From the NCBI RefSeq assembly GCF_004359515.1, contig NZ_SCWD01000001.1:248001-312000 (forward strand): a DNA stretch of 64,000 bases, read 5' to 3'. The stretch's first letter is position 1; each line of letters starts with the position of its first letter. Both the position numbers and the translations under genes were made by a program. This DNA is from Macrococcus carouselicus. Lineage in GTDB: Bacteria; Bacillota; Bacilli; Staphylococcales; Staphylococcaceae. This document shows positions 37,435 through 45,482 of the stretch, in pieces. Below the pieces are notes generated by a model, which saw only the letters and a program-made list of their open reading frames with translations, had not been told where the DNA came from and did not search any database.

Positions 37435-38928
37435 ATGTCAAAATTATTTAAGCGTTTGTCCCTGTTTTTAGTATTAGCATTACTAGTAAGTATAGTAGCT
37501 CCGTTCGGTAAAGCATTCGCAGCAAGTCCTGCAACTAATTTGACTATTCACAAAGTGACCGGTTCATCAGAAAAAAGAGCAACCTATGATCAGTTAGTCA
37601 ACGGTACAGCGCCAGCTGGTTCTCAACCAATCTCCAATATTTCATTTACTTACTGGAAAGTCACTCCGGATCAATTAGCAACAATGAAAGCAGCACCTGG
37701 CAGCTTTGATACAGAGTCAGAAGTAACAGGATTAGTGGGGGCTAAATTAGGTACAACTGCTAAAACTTCAGCAAATGGTACGACGACAGCTTCAAACTTA
37801 GCTGAAGGTTTCTACTGGTTCATTGAAGATGTAAGTACTGCAGTTAAAACATCAAACGCCGTTCCTTTCGGTCTTGAATTACCGATTACAAATGAAGCGG
37901 GTAATGGTTACATTACAGATTTACATGTATTCCCGAAAAATACATTACAAGACTTACCGACGATTGATAAAGACGTCAAAGCAGATGGTACTAAATCAGC
38001 TTCATTTGCAGTAGGCGAATCTTTCAACTGGATCATCCAACCGTCAGTACCAAAAGGTATCAATGAGTATACTAAGTTTACTGTTACAGATACCATTGAT
38101 TCAAAATTAACATTTGCAGGAACTGATAAAGTCTATGTAGAAGTAAATGGAACTAAACTTGCAGCAGACAACTACACTGTTTCTAATACCGATGGCAAAG
38201 TCGTAATAGATTTCACTGATGCAGGGCGTCAGGCATTAGCTGCTGCTGGAGATTCCGCTAAGCTGAATATCTTCATCCCGACAGTCATCAATGACACAGC
38301 AGTCATGGGATTACCTATTCAAAATAATGCTACATTAACATTTGATAACGGTCATGGTACGACGACAGAGCCTGGTGGTCAGAATCCACCAGTGACACCG
38401 CCAACAGTACCGTCCACTGATACACCTATCGTTTACACTGGTGGTAAGAAGTTTGTTAAAACAAATGGTTCAGGTACTAATCTTGAAGGAGCTGTATTCG
38501 TTGTTAAAAATGCAGCCGGTAAATATTTAGTTCAAGATGCTAAGTTGAATACAACTTGGGTTGACAGCAAAGATGCGGCAACAAAATTCACTTCTAAAAA
38601 AGATGGTTCATTCGAAGTGAAAGGACTATCTTACGGTACAGATGGTTCTAACAATAAAGGTGCAACTGACTATACAATTGAAGAGGTAACAGCACCAGCA
38701 GGCTATACATTACCGACTAATCCTGAAACATCATTCACAGTAAATGCAACATCTTACTATGCAGATCCTACTGCGGCTCAGTTAACAAGTGCTGCACCAC
38801 AGGAAGTCATCAACAAAAAGACTGAAATCCCTTATACAGGTGGTATCGGTACAGTGATCTTCACTGTTGTAGGTCTTGCATTAATGGTACTTGCGTTCGT
38901 ATTATTAAGAAGAAGACAACAAGCTTAA
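37435..38928 (+). CDS. Major pilin backbone, SpaH/EbpB type
   Basis: A 497-residue secreted pilin. After a signal peptide (residues about 1-30, ending AFAAS) come an N-terminal domain, the pilin motif HVFPKN with the linking Lys at 168, a middle domain, and a C-terminal domain with the E-box DYTIEEVTAPAGY. The sorting signal is IPYTGG at 465, then a hydrophobic stretch and RRRQQ. A sortase C would join Lys168 of one subunit to the Thr of the IPYTG signal of the next. The ribosome site AGGAGG is strong and the next intergenic region has a terminator-like hairpin, both in keeping with a highly made subunit. Confidence 0.92.
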   Translation: MSKLFKRLSLFLVLALLVSIVAPFGKAFAASPATNLTIHKVTGSSEKRATYDQLVNGTAPAGSQPISNISFTYWKVTPDQLATMKAAPGSFDTESEVTGLVGAKLGTTAKTSANGTTTASNLAEGFYWFIEDVSTAVKTSNAVPFGLELPITNEAGNGYITDLHVFPKNTLQDLPTIDKDVKADGTKSASFAVGESFNWIIQPSVPKGINEYTKFTVTDTIDSKLTFAGTDKVYVEVNGTKLAADNYTVSNTDGKVVIDFTDAGRQALAAAGDSAKLNIFIPTVINDTAVMGLPIQNNATLTFDNGHGTTTEPGGQNPPVTPPTVPSTDTPIVYTGGKKFVKTNGSGTNLEGAVFVVKNAAGKYLVQDAKLNTTWVDSKDAATKFTSKKDGSFEVKGLSYGTDGSNNKGATDYTIEEVTAPAGYTLPTNPETSFTVNATSYYADPTAAQLTSAAPQEVINKKTEIPYTGGIGTVIFTVVGLALMVLAFVLLRRRQQA

Positions 38929-38944
38929 TATCATACTATATAAT

Positions 38945-38974
38945 AATAAGGTAGACTTTAGTCTGCCTTATTTT
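38945..38974 (+). terminator. Hairpin between pilin and sortase genes
   Basis: AATAAGGTAGA (38945-38955) pairs with TCTGCCTTATT (38962-38972) with one G-T pair, and a T-run follows. The sortase ribosome site comes directly after it. A partial terminator here would give much pilin and less sortase. Confidence 0.75.
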
Positions 38975-38994
38975 TTATAAGGAGGAGAGTCATT

Positions 38995-39870
38995 TTGAGC
39001 TCCGAGAAAAAACAGAAAAAGAAAAAGAATCATCGTCTTTCTAATTTAATATTTGCCCTTATATTTCTTATTGGTCTTGGTATATTGATCTACCCGATGA
39101 TCAGCGCTGTGTATTATGATTATGAATCAGGGACTGAAGTGAACGACTTCAATAAAGAAGTGGAGTTATTGTCTGACAAGGAGATTGACGCACGGATCAA
39201 CAGGGCGAGGGCCTATAATGAATCACTCAGTGGTAACGAAGTGCTGCACGATGCATACAGCAAGGCAGAGGAAGCGGCGGGTAAGCGGCAGTATGCGAAG
39301 ATGCTGGAAGTCCATGAGAAGATGGGGCACGTTGAGATTCCGAGGATTCATCAGGATCTGCCGCTGTTTGCGGGGACGACTGAACGGGTGCTGCAGGAAG
39401 GGCTCGGTCATCTGGAGAACACGTCGCTGCCGGTCGGCGGGGAGTCAACGCATAGCGTCATCACGGGTCACCGCGGTCTGCCGGACAAAAAGCTGTTCAC
39501 GGATCTTGATAAGATGAAGATTGGCGACATGATCTATGTTCATAATATTAAAGGGGTTCTTGCCTATAAAGTCGACCATATTGACGTGATCGAGCCGAAT
39601 GACTTCAGCAAGCTGAAGATTGTGAAAGGCAAGGACCAGCTGACACTGCTCACCTGCACGCCGTACATGATCAACTCGCACCGTTTGATTGTCACCGGTC
39701 ACCGCGTGCCGTATACGCCTGAAGAAGCGAAGAAACATGAGGCGGCACAGGAACCGTGGTGGGGTAAATTCCTGAATGTCTACAAAAATTACTTGATTGG
39801 TCTTGCTGTAGCGCTTATCTTATACTTATTGTACCGTCTGTGGAATAAGCGGAAGAAGAAGGTAACGTAA
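38995..39870 (+). CDS. Class C sortase, first copy
   Basis: A 291-residue membrane transpeptidase with N-terminal membrane segment (about 17-38), a long outer helical part, the sortase core and a second C-terminal membrane segment (about 262-284), the class C layout. Catalytic residues are visible: His in SVITGHRGL, Cys221 in TLLTCTP and Arg in NSHRLIVTGHR. The usual lid motif DPW or DPF is not obvious in the segment before the core. It starts with TTG at 38995 after GGAGGAGAG. The next sortase overlaps its stop. Confidence 0.92.
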   Translation: MSSEKKQKKKKNHRLSNLIFALIFLIGLGILIYPMISAVYYDYESGTEVNDFNKEVELLSDKEIDARINRARAYNESLSGNEVLHDAYSKAEEAAGKRQYAKMLEVHEKMGHVEIPRIHQDLPLFAGTTERVLQEGLGHLENTSLPVGGESTHSVITGHRGLPDKKLFTDLDKMKIGDMIYVHNIKGVLAYKVDHIDVIEPNDFSKLKIVKGKDQLTLLTCTPYMINSHRLIVTGHRVPYTPEEAKKHEAAQEPWWGKFLNVYKNYLIGLAVALILYLLYRLWNKRKKKVT

Positions 39871-40691
39871 TGAACAAGTGGCTTGCTGTCGTGCTGTTTT
39901 GTGCAGGGCTCTTTATCTGTCTCTATCCCCTCGCTGCGAAAGTGTACTATAACTATGATATGTCGCAGGAGTCTGAAGCGCTGAATAAACGTTTTCAGGT
40001 GGACTCCGACGACCAGAAGAATAGATATATGCAGTTTGAGCAGTACAACCGGCAGATGACGATGAATCAGACGATTGAAGCGCCGGCAGTAAAAGTGAAG
40101 AAGAATGACAGTGATGATGAACAGATGTTTTCCGATGACGTGATCGCGACTGTGAAGATTCCGACGCTGAACCTGCATTACCCGGTATACGACAAAGCGA
40201 CGCCGGAAAACTTGAACCGCGGTGTGTCACGTGTTGAAGGCACGAGCTATCCCGTCGGCGGCCGCTCGACAAACAGCGTCCTCGCCGCGCACAGCTATTC
40301 CCCTTACCATGAGTGGTTCACGCATATTGACCGTCTGAAAAACGGCGATCAGGTGATCATCAATAACTTTAAAGAGACGTTGTACTATAAAGTGTATGAC
40401 CGTGTGATTGTGACGCCCGACAAAGTGGAAGCGCTGGCGGTCAGACAAGGGAAAGATGTCCTCACACTTCTCACGTGTACACCGTCAGGAGCAGAGCGCC
40501 TGCTCATCTATGCCGAGCGGACTACGAAAGAGGGAAAGAAAATAACGCCGCATCCGGTCCTGCCGCAGCCTATGGACGAGAAATCGATATGGGAGAAGAT
40601 GAAAGTGCTGTCAGATTCCTGGCTGCTCTTGCTGCTTGTCGCCATCTTGTCACTTCTCTTTATCAGCCGGCTGATTCGTAGTAGAAGCTAG
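39870..40691 (+). CDS. Class C sortase, second copy
   Basis: A 273-residue sortase with N- and C-terminal membrane segments (about 3-25 and 247-268). The catalytic His is in SVLAAHSYS, Cys203 in TLLTCTPSG, and Arg in GAERLLIYAER. The lid region is rich in Lys/Asp and has no DPW/DPF motif. The ATG overlaps the TAA of the first sortase. With two sortases and two substrates, one may polymerise the pilin and the other add the tip protein or substrates with LPNTG; which does what cannot be told here. The G+C content is visibly higher than in the two pilin genes. Confidence 0.9.
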   Translation: MNKWLAVVLFCAGLFICLYPLAAKVYYNYDMSQESEALNKRFQVDSDDQKNRYMQFEQYNRQMTMNQTIEAPAVKVKKNDSDDEQMFSDDVIATVKIPTLNLHYPVYDKATPENLNRGVSRVEGTSYPVGGRSTNSVLAAHSYSPYHEWFTHIDRLKNGDQVIINNFKETLYYKVYDRVIVTPDKVEALAVRQGKDVLTLLTCTPSGAERLLIYAERTTKEGKKITPHPVLPQPMDEKSIWEKMKVLSDSWLLLLLVAILSLLFISRLIRSRS

Positions 40692-40722
40692 GAGAGGGGC
40701 TGCTCAGAATATTGGATATTGA

Positions 40723-40753
40723 AAAGACACCTGTCTGTCAGACAGGTGTCTTT
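40723..40753. terminator. Bidirectional terminator, perfect 15-bp stem
   Basis: AAAGACACCTGTCTG (40723-40737) and CAGACAGGTGTCTTT (40739-40753) are perfectly complementary around one base. It separates the sortase operon from the convergent regulator gene, whose stop codon lies in the stem. Confidence 0.88.
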
Positions 40754-41151
40754 ATGTGTGGGGTGATATCTTTCAGCGTGTACTGATCCAGCACATTGAG
40801 ATAGGCGAAAAGCGCCTGACCGAGTACTGACTGCAGGCCGCACTTGCCGATGATCGGACAGGTGTTCGTCTCGGGATTGAAACATTCGACCAGATTGAAA
40901 TGTTCCTCTGTCTTACGGATTAGTGTGCCGATATTGATATCCTCCGGCTTCTTGTTCAGCCTGATGCCGCCGCCGCGTCCTCTGACGGATAATATATAGC
41001 CTTCCAGCGCCAGGTTATGAACGACTTTAGTGAGATGATTCTTCGAGATATTATAGAAGCGGGCGATTTCATCGATCTGGGTCAGTTGTGATTGTGAGGC
41101 CAGATACATGAGTACGCGGAGCGAATAGTCTGAATACAAGGTCAGTTTCAT
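40738..41151 (-). CDS. nsrR: Rrf2-family repressor, NsrR-like nitric-oxide sensor
   Basis: A 137-residue winged-helix regulator. MKLTLYSDYSLRVLMYLA and IDEIARFYNISKNHLTKVV form the DNA-binding half; the iron-sulfur ligands are Cys90, Cys98 and Cys104 (ECFNPETNTCPIIGKC), with Asp8 in the position that completes the cluster in NsrR. It is divergent from the flavohaemoglobin gene hmp, the classic NsrR target. When NO damages the cluster, repression is lifted. Other Rrf2 proteins (IscR, CymR) lack this combination of neighbours. Confidence 0.88.
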   Translation of the reverse strand: MKLTLYSDYSLRVLMYLASQSQLTQIDEIARFYNISKNHLTKVVHNLALEGYILSVRGRGGGIRLNKKPEDINIGTLIRKTEEHFNLVECFNPETNTCPIIGKCGLQSVLGQALFAYLNVLDQYTLKDITPHIKTPV

Positions 41152-41327
41152 TTGACAGACCTCCTTTAGTTCTTATTATAAATCACATTCTCATATTATG
41201 ACGTGACAATTTCGGCAAATGCAAATGTGACAACTTTTCAAAGTTATTTCATTTATATTGGTACACGAGCAGAAATAAGAATAGAATAAAGGTGTATTTA
41301 AAATATATCTTTGAGGGGGACTTATTT
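41152..41327. promoter_or_regulatory. Divergent control region nsrR / hmp
   Basis: A+T-rich region with two direct repeats of GTGACAA (41203 and 41227, 24 nt apart) and a near-palindrome AACTTTTCAAAGTT (41232-41245). These are candidate operators for the repressor or for a respiratory regulator. A specific NsrR site cannot be assigned by eye. Confidence 0.4.
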
Positions 41328-42476
41328 ATGTTATCACAGGAAACCAGAGAAATCATCAAAGCAACAGTGCCTGTCCTTGAGCAGCATGGCACAGAGATTA
41401 CATCCGTCTTCTATGCCCATATGTTTGAAGAACATCCGGAACTGTTTAATGTCTTCAATAAAGCAAACCAGAAACTCGGTCGTCAGCAGACTGCCCTTGC
41501 TCAGACAGTGCTGGCAGCTGCGAAGCATATCGATCATCTGGAAGCAATTATTCCGAACGTCAATCAGATCGCGCATAAGCATCGAGCGCTGGGAATCAAG
41601 CCTGAACAGTACCCGATCGTCGGTGAGAACCTGATCTATGCCATCAGAAAAGTGCTGGGTGAAGAAGTGACACCTGAGATCATCAATGCCTGGACTGAGG
41701 CCTACGGTGTGATTGCCGATGTCTTTATTCAGATGGAGGCGGCACTCTATCAAGAAGCGGCATGGGAGGGCTTCGAACCATTCAAAGTGGTGCGTATCAA
41801 AGAAGAGTCGGCGCATATCAAATCCTTCGTTGTAAAGCCTGTGGACGCTACTCAGTTGAAACCGGTCGTGGCCGGCCAGTATATTACGGTCAAAGTTCAT
41901 CCGGAAGGTGATCCGAATGATATGCTGCGTCACTATTCAATCTGTCATACCGATGTATCACAAGGAATTGAATTTGCAGTGAAACGTGATGTGCAGGGTG
42001 ATGTCAAAGGTGCAGTGTCCAACTATCTGCATGACCGTGTGAAAGAAGGGGACGAGATCCTGTTATCAGCACCGGCAGGCGAGTTTGTGGTAGCTGACAC
42101 TGACAGACCGCTTGCGTTCATCAGCGGCGGCGTCGGTATGACACCTGTCATGGCGATGCTGCACGAGCAGGCGGCAAAAGGCAAGGACATCAAGTTCATC
42201 CATTCAGCCTATAACCGCGATGAAGTCCCGTTCAAAGACGAGATTGCCGAGTTCCATCATAAGGAAAACGTCCAGTTCTACTTCAATTACTCAGAAGCGA
42301 ACGGTCGTCTGACGAAAGAGAAATTAGAGAAAATCTTAAAGGGCAGTGAAGAGATCTATATGTGCGGCAGCGTCGGCTTTATGGAAGGCTTACTTGCGAC
42401 ACTGGATGCAATGGGTATCTCTCGCGGGCAGGTTCACTTTGAGCCGTTCGGTCCTAAGATGAGTATCACCGTTTAA
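41328..42476 (+). CDS. hmp: Flavohaemoglobin, nitric oxide dioxygenase
   Basis: This cytoplasmic protein converts NO and O2 to nitrate using NAD(P)H. The globin domain (residues 1-140) has Tyr29, Gln53 and the proximal His85 (AHKHRALGI). The reductase domain follows with the FAD motif RHYSI and an NAD-binding part (FISGGVGMTPVMAML, MCGSVGFM). Length is 382 residues, as expected. ATG 41328 was chosen: GAGGGGG is 8 nt upstream and the upstream in-frame codons (from 41292) do not match the family. Confidence 0.95.
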   Translation: MLSQETREIIKATVPVLEQHGTEITSVFYAHMFEEHPELFNVFNKANQKLGRQQTALAQTVLAAAKHIDHLEAIIPNVNQIAHKHRALGIKPEQYPIVGENLIYAIRKVLGEEVTPEIINAWTEAYGVIADVFIQMEAALYQEAAWEGFEPFKVVRIKEESAHIKSFVVKPVDATQLKPVVAGQYITVKVHPEGDPNDMLRHYSICHTDVSQGIEFAVKRDVQGDVKGAVSNYLHDRVKEGDEILLSAPAGEFVVADTDRPLAFISGGVGMTPVMAMLHEQAAKGKDIKFIHSAYNRDEVPFKDEIAEFHHKENVQFYFNYSEANGRLTKEKLEKILKGSEEIYMCGSVGFMEGLLATLDAMGISRGQVHFEPFGPKMSITV

Positions 42477-42485
42477 TCTGAAAAC

Positions 42486-42506
42486 CCTCAGAACTAAGTT
42501 CTGAGG
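42486..42506. terminator. Hairpin after hmp
   Basis: CCTCAGAAC and GTTCTGAGG (42486-42494, 42498-42506) form a 9-bp stem. There is no T-run after it, so it is a weak terminator or an mRNA-stabilising hairpin. Confidence 0.5.
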
Positions 42507-42653
42507 ATAGACTGAGTGGATTGAGATAGTCTTCTTAAATTCCAGACATAAAGAATAAAATTAATGTTTATTTCATAAAATTTCCGGTTATATACTCTAT
42601 ATAACCCATACGGTTATAAATTAGACTTCGGTCTTTAAAAAGGGGCGTTCAAT

Positions 42654-42959
42654 ATGTCAAATCTTAATCCAGAACAAGCAGTTAACAACATGAGCCAAGA
42701 TGACAAAGATCAGATCTTAGAAAGCTTCAATCAATTCAAAAGTTATTTAGGCAGCAAAGTAGAAAAAGCTGAGAACTTAGGTTTCAGTGACGAAGCAATT
42801 GCGAAAGCGGCTGAAAAAGTAGCTGACCTCTTAGCGAAGAATGAAGAACCGAAGAACCGTGAAGAAAAAGTATTAAATGAATTATGGAACAATGCTGAAG
42901 GCGAAGAGAAATCAGCCATTGCCCGTGTATTAGTAAGAATGGTACAGAAAGAAGCATAA
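42654..42959 (+). CDS. DUF3243 family protein
   Basis: A small soluble protein of 101 residues with the pattern QFKSYLGSKVEKAENLGFS, ADLLAKNEEPKNREEKVLNE and LWNNA, as in Bacillus YmfJ-type DUF3243 proteins. Function is unknown. It has its own upstream region and a good ribosome site (GGGGCG... weak AAGGGG). It lies between the NO defence genes and the Mn catalase, so a stress role is possible, inferred from place only. Confidence 0.8.
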   Translation: MSNLNPEQAVNNMSQDDKDQILESFNQFKSYLGSKVEKAENLGFSDEAIAKAAEKVADLLAKNEEPKNREEKVLNELWNNAEGEEKSAIARVLVRMVQKEA

Positions 42960-43018
42960 TCGATGACAGGCTGCATCCGCAGTCTGTCTTTTTTGAATAA
43001 AATAAGAGGAGGAATACC

Positions 43019-43846
43019 ATGTTTTTACATGATAAACATCTACAGTTTGAAGCTAAACCCGTTAAGCCGGATCCATTGATGGCGAAACGTGTCCAGGAGT
43101 TGATCGGTGGTCAGTACGGTGAGATGAGTGTTGCCATGCAGTACCTGTTCCAGGGCTGGGGTGTCAGAAAAGGTAATGAACAATATAAAGACTTATTGCT
43201 CGATATCGGTGCTGAGGAACTGGGTCATATCGAGATGCTGGCAACAATGGTGGGTCGTCTGCTGGACGGTACGTCTATCGAGCATCAGGAAGCAGCGATG
43301 AAAGATCCTGCGACTGCAGCGATTCTCAGCGGTATGAACCCGCAGCATGCGATTGTAGCAGGAATGAACGCACGTCCTGCGGATAGTGTCGGCAATCCTT
43401 GGAATGGTAGCTATATCATCTCAAGCGGTAACTTACTTGCTGATTTCCGTGCCAATTTAAACGCAGAATCACAAGGGCGTACACAAGCTGTCCGTATTTA
43501 CGAGATGACAGATGACCCAGGCCTTAAAGATATGCTTGCTGTGCTGATCGCACGTGACTCTTATCACCAGAACCTGTGGCTGCAGGCGATTGCTGAACTT
43601 GAAGAAGCAGAAGGGAAGATCACACCAGGTTCATTCGACCGTAAACTGGAACGTGAAGACATCGCATTCTCTCTTTATAACCATTCAGCAAGCTCAGAGG
43701 AAAGTGCTGAAGGTTCATGGGCGAAAGGCAAGACACCTGCAGGCGACGGTAAGTTCAAATATGAATCTAAAGTCCATGTCGAAGGTGCCATCCCTGAACT
43801 TGAAAATCCGCACCCATCACTCCACTCAACCAAACCAAAGAAATAA
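43019..43846 (+). CDS. Manganese catalase
   Basis: A non-haem dimanganese catalase of 275 residues that disproportionates hydrogen peroxide. The metal ligands lie in helices with GGQYGEMSVAMQYLFQ, GAEELGHIEML and ARDSYHQN. The C-terminal tail (from about residue 215) is the usual extended arm. A haem-free catalase stays active when haem is scarce or attacked by NO, which fits the neighbouring nsrR-hmp pair. GAGGAGG precedes the ATG. Confidence 0.94.
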   Translation: MFLHDKHLQFEAKPVKPDPLMAKRVQELIGGQYGEMSVAMQYLFQGWGVRKGNEQYKDLLLDIGAEELGHIEMLATMVGRLLDGTSIEHQEAAMKDPATAAILSGMNPQHAIVAGMNARPADSVGNPWNGSYIISSGNLLADFRANLNAESQGRTQAVRIYEMTDDPGLKDMLAVLIARDSYHQNLWLQAIAELEEAEGKITPGSFDRKLEREDIAFSLYNHSASSEESAEGSWAKGKTPAGDGKFKYESKVHVEGAIPELENPHPSLHSTKPKK

Positions 43847-43851
43847 ATTCA

Positions 43852-43892
43852 AAGAACCCCGGAAGCTCACTATGAGCTTCCGGGGTTCTTGT
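43852..43892. terminator. Long intrinsic terminator after Mn catalase
   Basis: AAGAACCCCGGAAGCTCA (43852-43869) and TGAGCTTCCGGGGTTCTT (43873-43890) are fully complementary, an 18-bp stem with a 3-nt loop. Confidence 0.88.
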
Positions 43893-43950
43893 GGTTATAA
43901 GGACTTTCAAGACTGATGAGGCCAGAAAAGTCAAGGGAAGGCGGATGACT

Positions 43951-44799
43951 TTATTTGACTGAGCGCTGCGCTGCGAGCAGTGTGTTGTTCAGCACCATGG
44001 TGATGGTCAGTGGACCGACGCCGCCCGGGACAGGTGTAATGGCACCTGCGACTTCTGCGACTTCGTCGTATTTCACGTCGCCTGTCAGTTTGCCGTCAAC
44101 GACTGTGTTACCGACGTCGATGATGACGGCACCCGGCTTGACGTCGTCTTGAGTGACAAGACCCGGCTTGCCGACTGCAGAGACGATGACGTCAGAGCGT
44201 TTCAGCGTCTCTTTCATGTTTGTAGAGCGTGAGTGCAGTAACGTCACTGTCGCATTTTCGTCGGTCAGTAATTTCGCTACGGGCTGGCCGACGATGTGTG
44301 AGCGTCCGATGACCGCGACTTCTTTACCTGTCAGGTCGATATCCGCATTCTTCAGGATCTCCATGATACCGAGCGGTGTACACGGGATAAAGGTCTCCAT
44401 TCCAGCGTACAGACGGCCGATGTTCACCGGATTGAAGCCGTCCACGTCTTTTTTAGGGTCGATGGCTTCCAGCACTTTCTCCTCGGAGATCTGCTGTGGC
44501 AGGGGGACCTGCACTAGAATGCCGTGAACAGCCGTGTCTTCGTTCAGGCGGCGGATTTCAGTCAGGACTTCCTCCTCTGTTGCCTCCTCGCTCATTTTGA
44601 CGATCTCTGACGCCATACCGATTTTTTCAGCGGATTTCTTCTTGTTGTTGACATAGCTCTGACTCGCGCCGTCATTACCGACCAGGATGACCGTCAAGTT
44701 AGGCGTCACACCGTGTTCTTTTAACTTTTCAACTTCCTGCTGAAGACCTGCACGGTATTCCTGTGCAATCGCTTTCCCGTCCAATACTTTTGCTGTCAT
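43951..44799 (-). CDS. folD: Methylene-THF dehydrogenase / cyclohydrolase
   Basis: This 282-residue bifunctional enzyme interconverts 5,10-methylene-THF and 10-formyl-THF, the one-carbon donor for PurN and PurH. The catalytic [13 protein letters not shown] motif, the QVPLPQQI segment, the NADP loop [11 protein letters not shown] and the C-terminal [17 protein letters not shown] are all present. It is divergent from purE, with PurR-box-like motifs in the shared gap, which links folate one-carbon supply to purine synthesis. Confidence 0.96.
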   Translation of the reverse strand: MTAKVLDGKAIAQEYRAGLQQEVEKLKEHGVTPNLTVILVGNDGASQSYVNNKKKSAEKIGMASEIVKMSEEATEEEVLTEIRRLNEDTAVHGILVQVPLPQQISEEKVLEAIDPKKDVDGFNPVNIGRLYAGMETFIPCTPLGIMEILKNADIDLTGKEVAVIGRSHIVGQPVAKLLTDENATVTLLHSRSTNMKETLKRSDVIVSAVGKPGLVTQDDVKPGAVIIDVGNTVVDGKLTGDVKYDEVAEVAGAITPVPGGVGPLTITMVLNNTLLAAQRSVK

Positions 44800-44814
44800 G
44801 CTGATTCCTCCTGA

Positions 44815-44907
44815 AAATCGAACATTTTTAATTATGTTTAAAGTAAAATTTCTGAAAGTCGAACTATAATCAGATATTCGCCTTAAAAATAATTAAAATG
44901 TTCGTTT
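44815..44907. promoter_or_regulatory. PurR boxes shared by folD and the pur operon
   Basis: Four motifs close to the Bacillus/Staphylococcus PurBox (core CGAAC, A/T flanks) are seen: AAATCGAACATT (44815) and AAAGTCGAACTAT (44855) on the plus strand, and inverted ATATTCGCCTT (44874) and AAAATGTTCG (44895). The inner pair is convergent with 13 nt between the CGAA and TTCG cores, near the spacing of known PurR sites. PurR would repress when PRPP is low. Confidence 0.7.
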
Positions 44908-44912
44908 ATTTA

Positions 44913-44941
44913 TTGAAATTGAATAGCATTCTTGTTATGCT
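44913..44941 (+). promoter_or_regulatory. Promoter of the purine operon
   Basis: TTGAAA (44913-44918), a 17-nt spacer and TATGCT (44936-44941) with an upstream TG (extended -10) form a plausible sigma-A promoter. The leader to the purE ATG is only about 50 nt and shows no guanine-riboswitch-like fold. Confidence 0.55.
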
Positions 44942-44999
44942 ATCACTGTAATCATCTCTCATTATGAAACGGTTTTCAATAGATATGGAGGAATTTTTG

Positions 45000-45482
45000 A
45001 TGAAAGTTGCAGTAGTGATGGGCTCGTCTTCAGACTGGCCGACGATGAAGGAAGCATGCATGATTCTGGAAGATTTCGGTATCGAAGTGGAATCATCTGT
45101 CGTCTCAGCACACCGGACACCACTCCAGATGGTGGATTTCGCGCGTCAGGCACGCGGCAATGGCATCGACGTCATCATCGCGGGTGCAGGAGGTGCAGCA
45201 CATCTGCCCGGCATGATCGCCTCCATGACGACACTGCCTGTCATCGGTGTACCGATTGAGACGAAGATACTGAAGGGCATGGATTCACTGTTATCAATCG
45301 TTCAGATGCCGGGCGGTATTCCTGTCGCAACGACAGCGATCGGTTCTGCTGGTGCGAAGAATGCAGGTCTTCTTGCTGCACGGATGCTCAGCCTGAAGGA
45401 TGAATCATTAGCAGGGAAACTAGACGACTACGAAGCGTCACTGATCAAGAAAGTGGAGGCAATGCAGCATGACTTACACTAA
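45000..45482 (+). CDS. purE: N5-carboxyaminoimidazole ribonucleotide mutase
   Basis: PurE (160 residues) converts N5-CAIR to CAIR. The class I motif [12 protein letters not shown], the catalytic SAHRTP and [11 protein letters not shown] are present. The ATG at 45000 follows GGAGG; an in-frame ATG at 44964 lies before the ribosome site. It is the first of eleven pur genes in one operon and its end overlaps purK by 14 nt. Confidence 0.96.
   Translation: MKVAVVMGSSSDWPTMKEACMILEDFGIEVESSVVSAHRTPLQMVDFARQARGNGIDVIIAGAGGAAHLPGMIASMTTLPVIGVPIETKILKGMDSLLSIVQMPGGIPVATTAIGSAGAKNAGLLAARMLSLKDESLAGKLDDYEASLIKKVEAMQHDLH

Noticed and set aside
44942-44999. Guanine riboswitch before purE
   Set aside because: Only about 50 nt lie between promoter and ATG, without the three-way junction; PurR boxes explain control.
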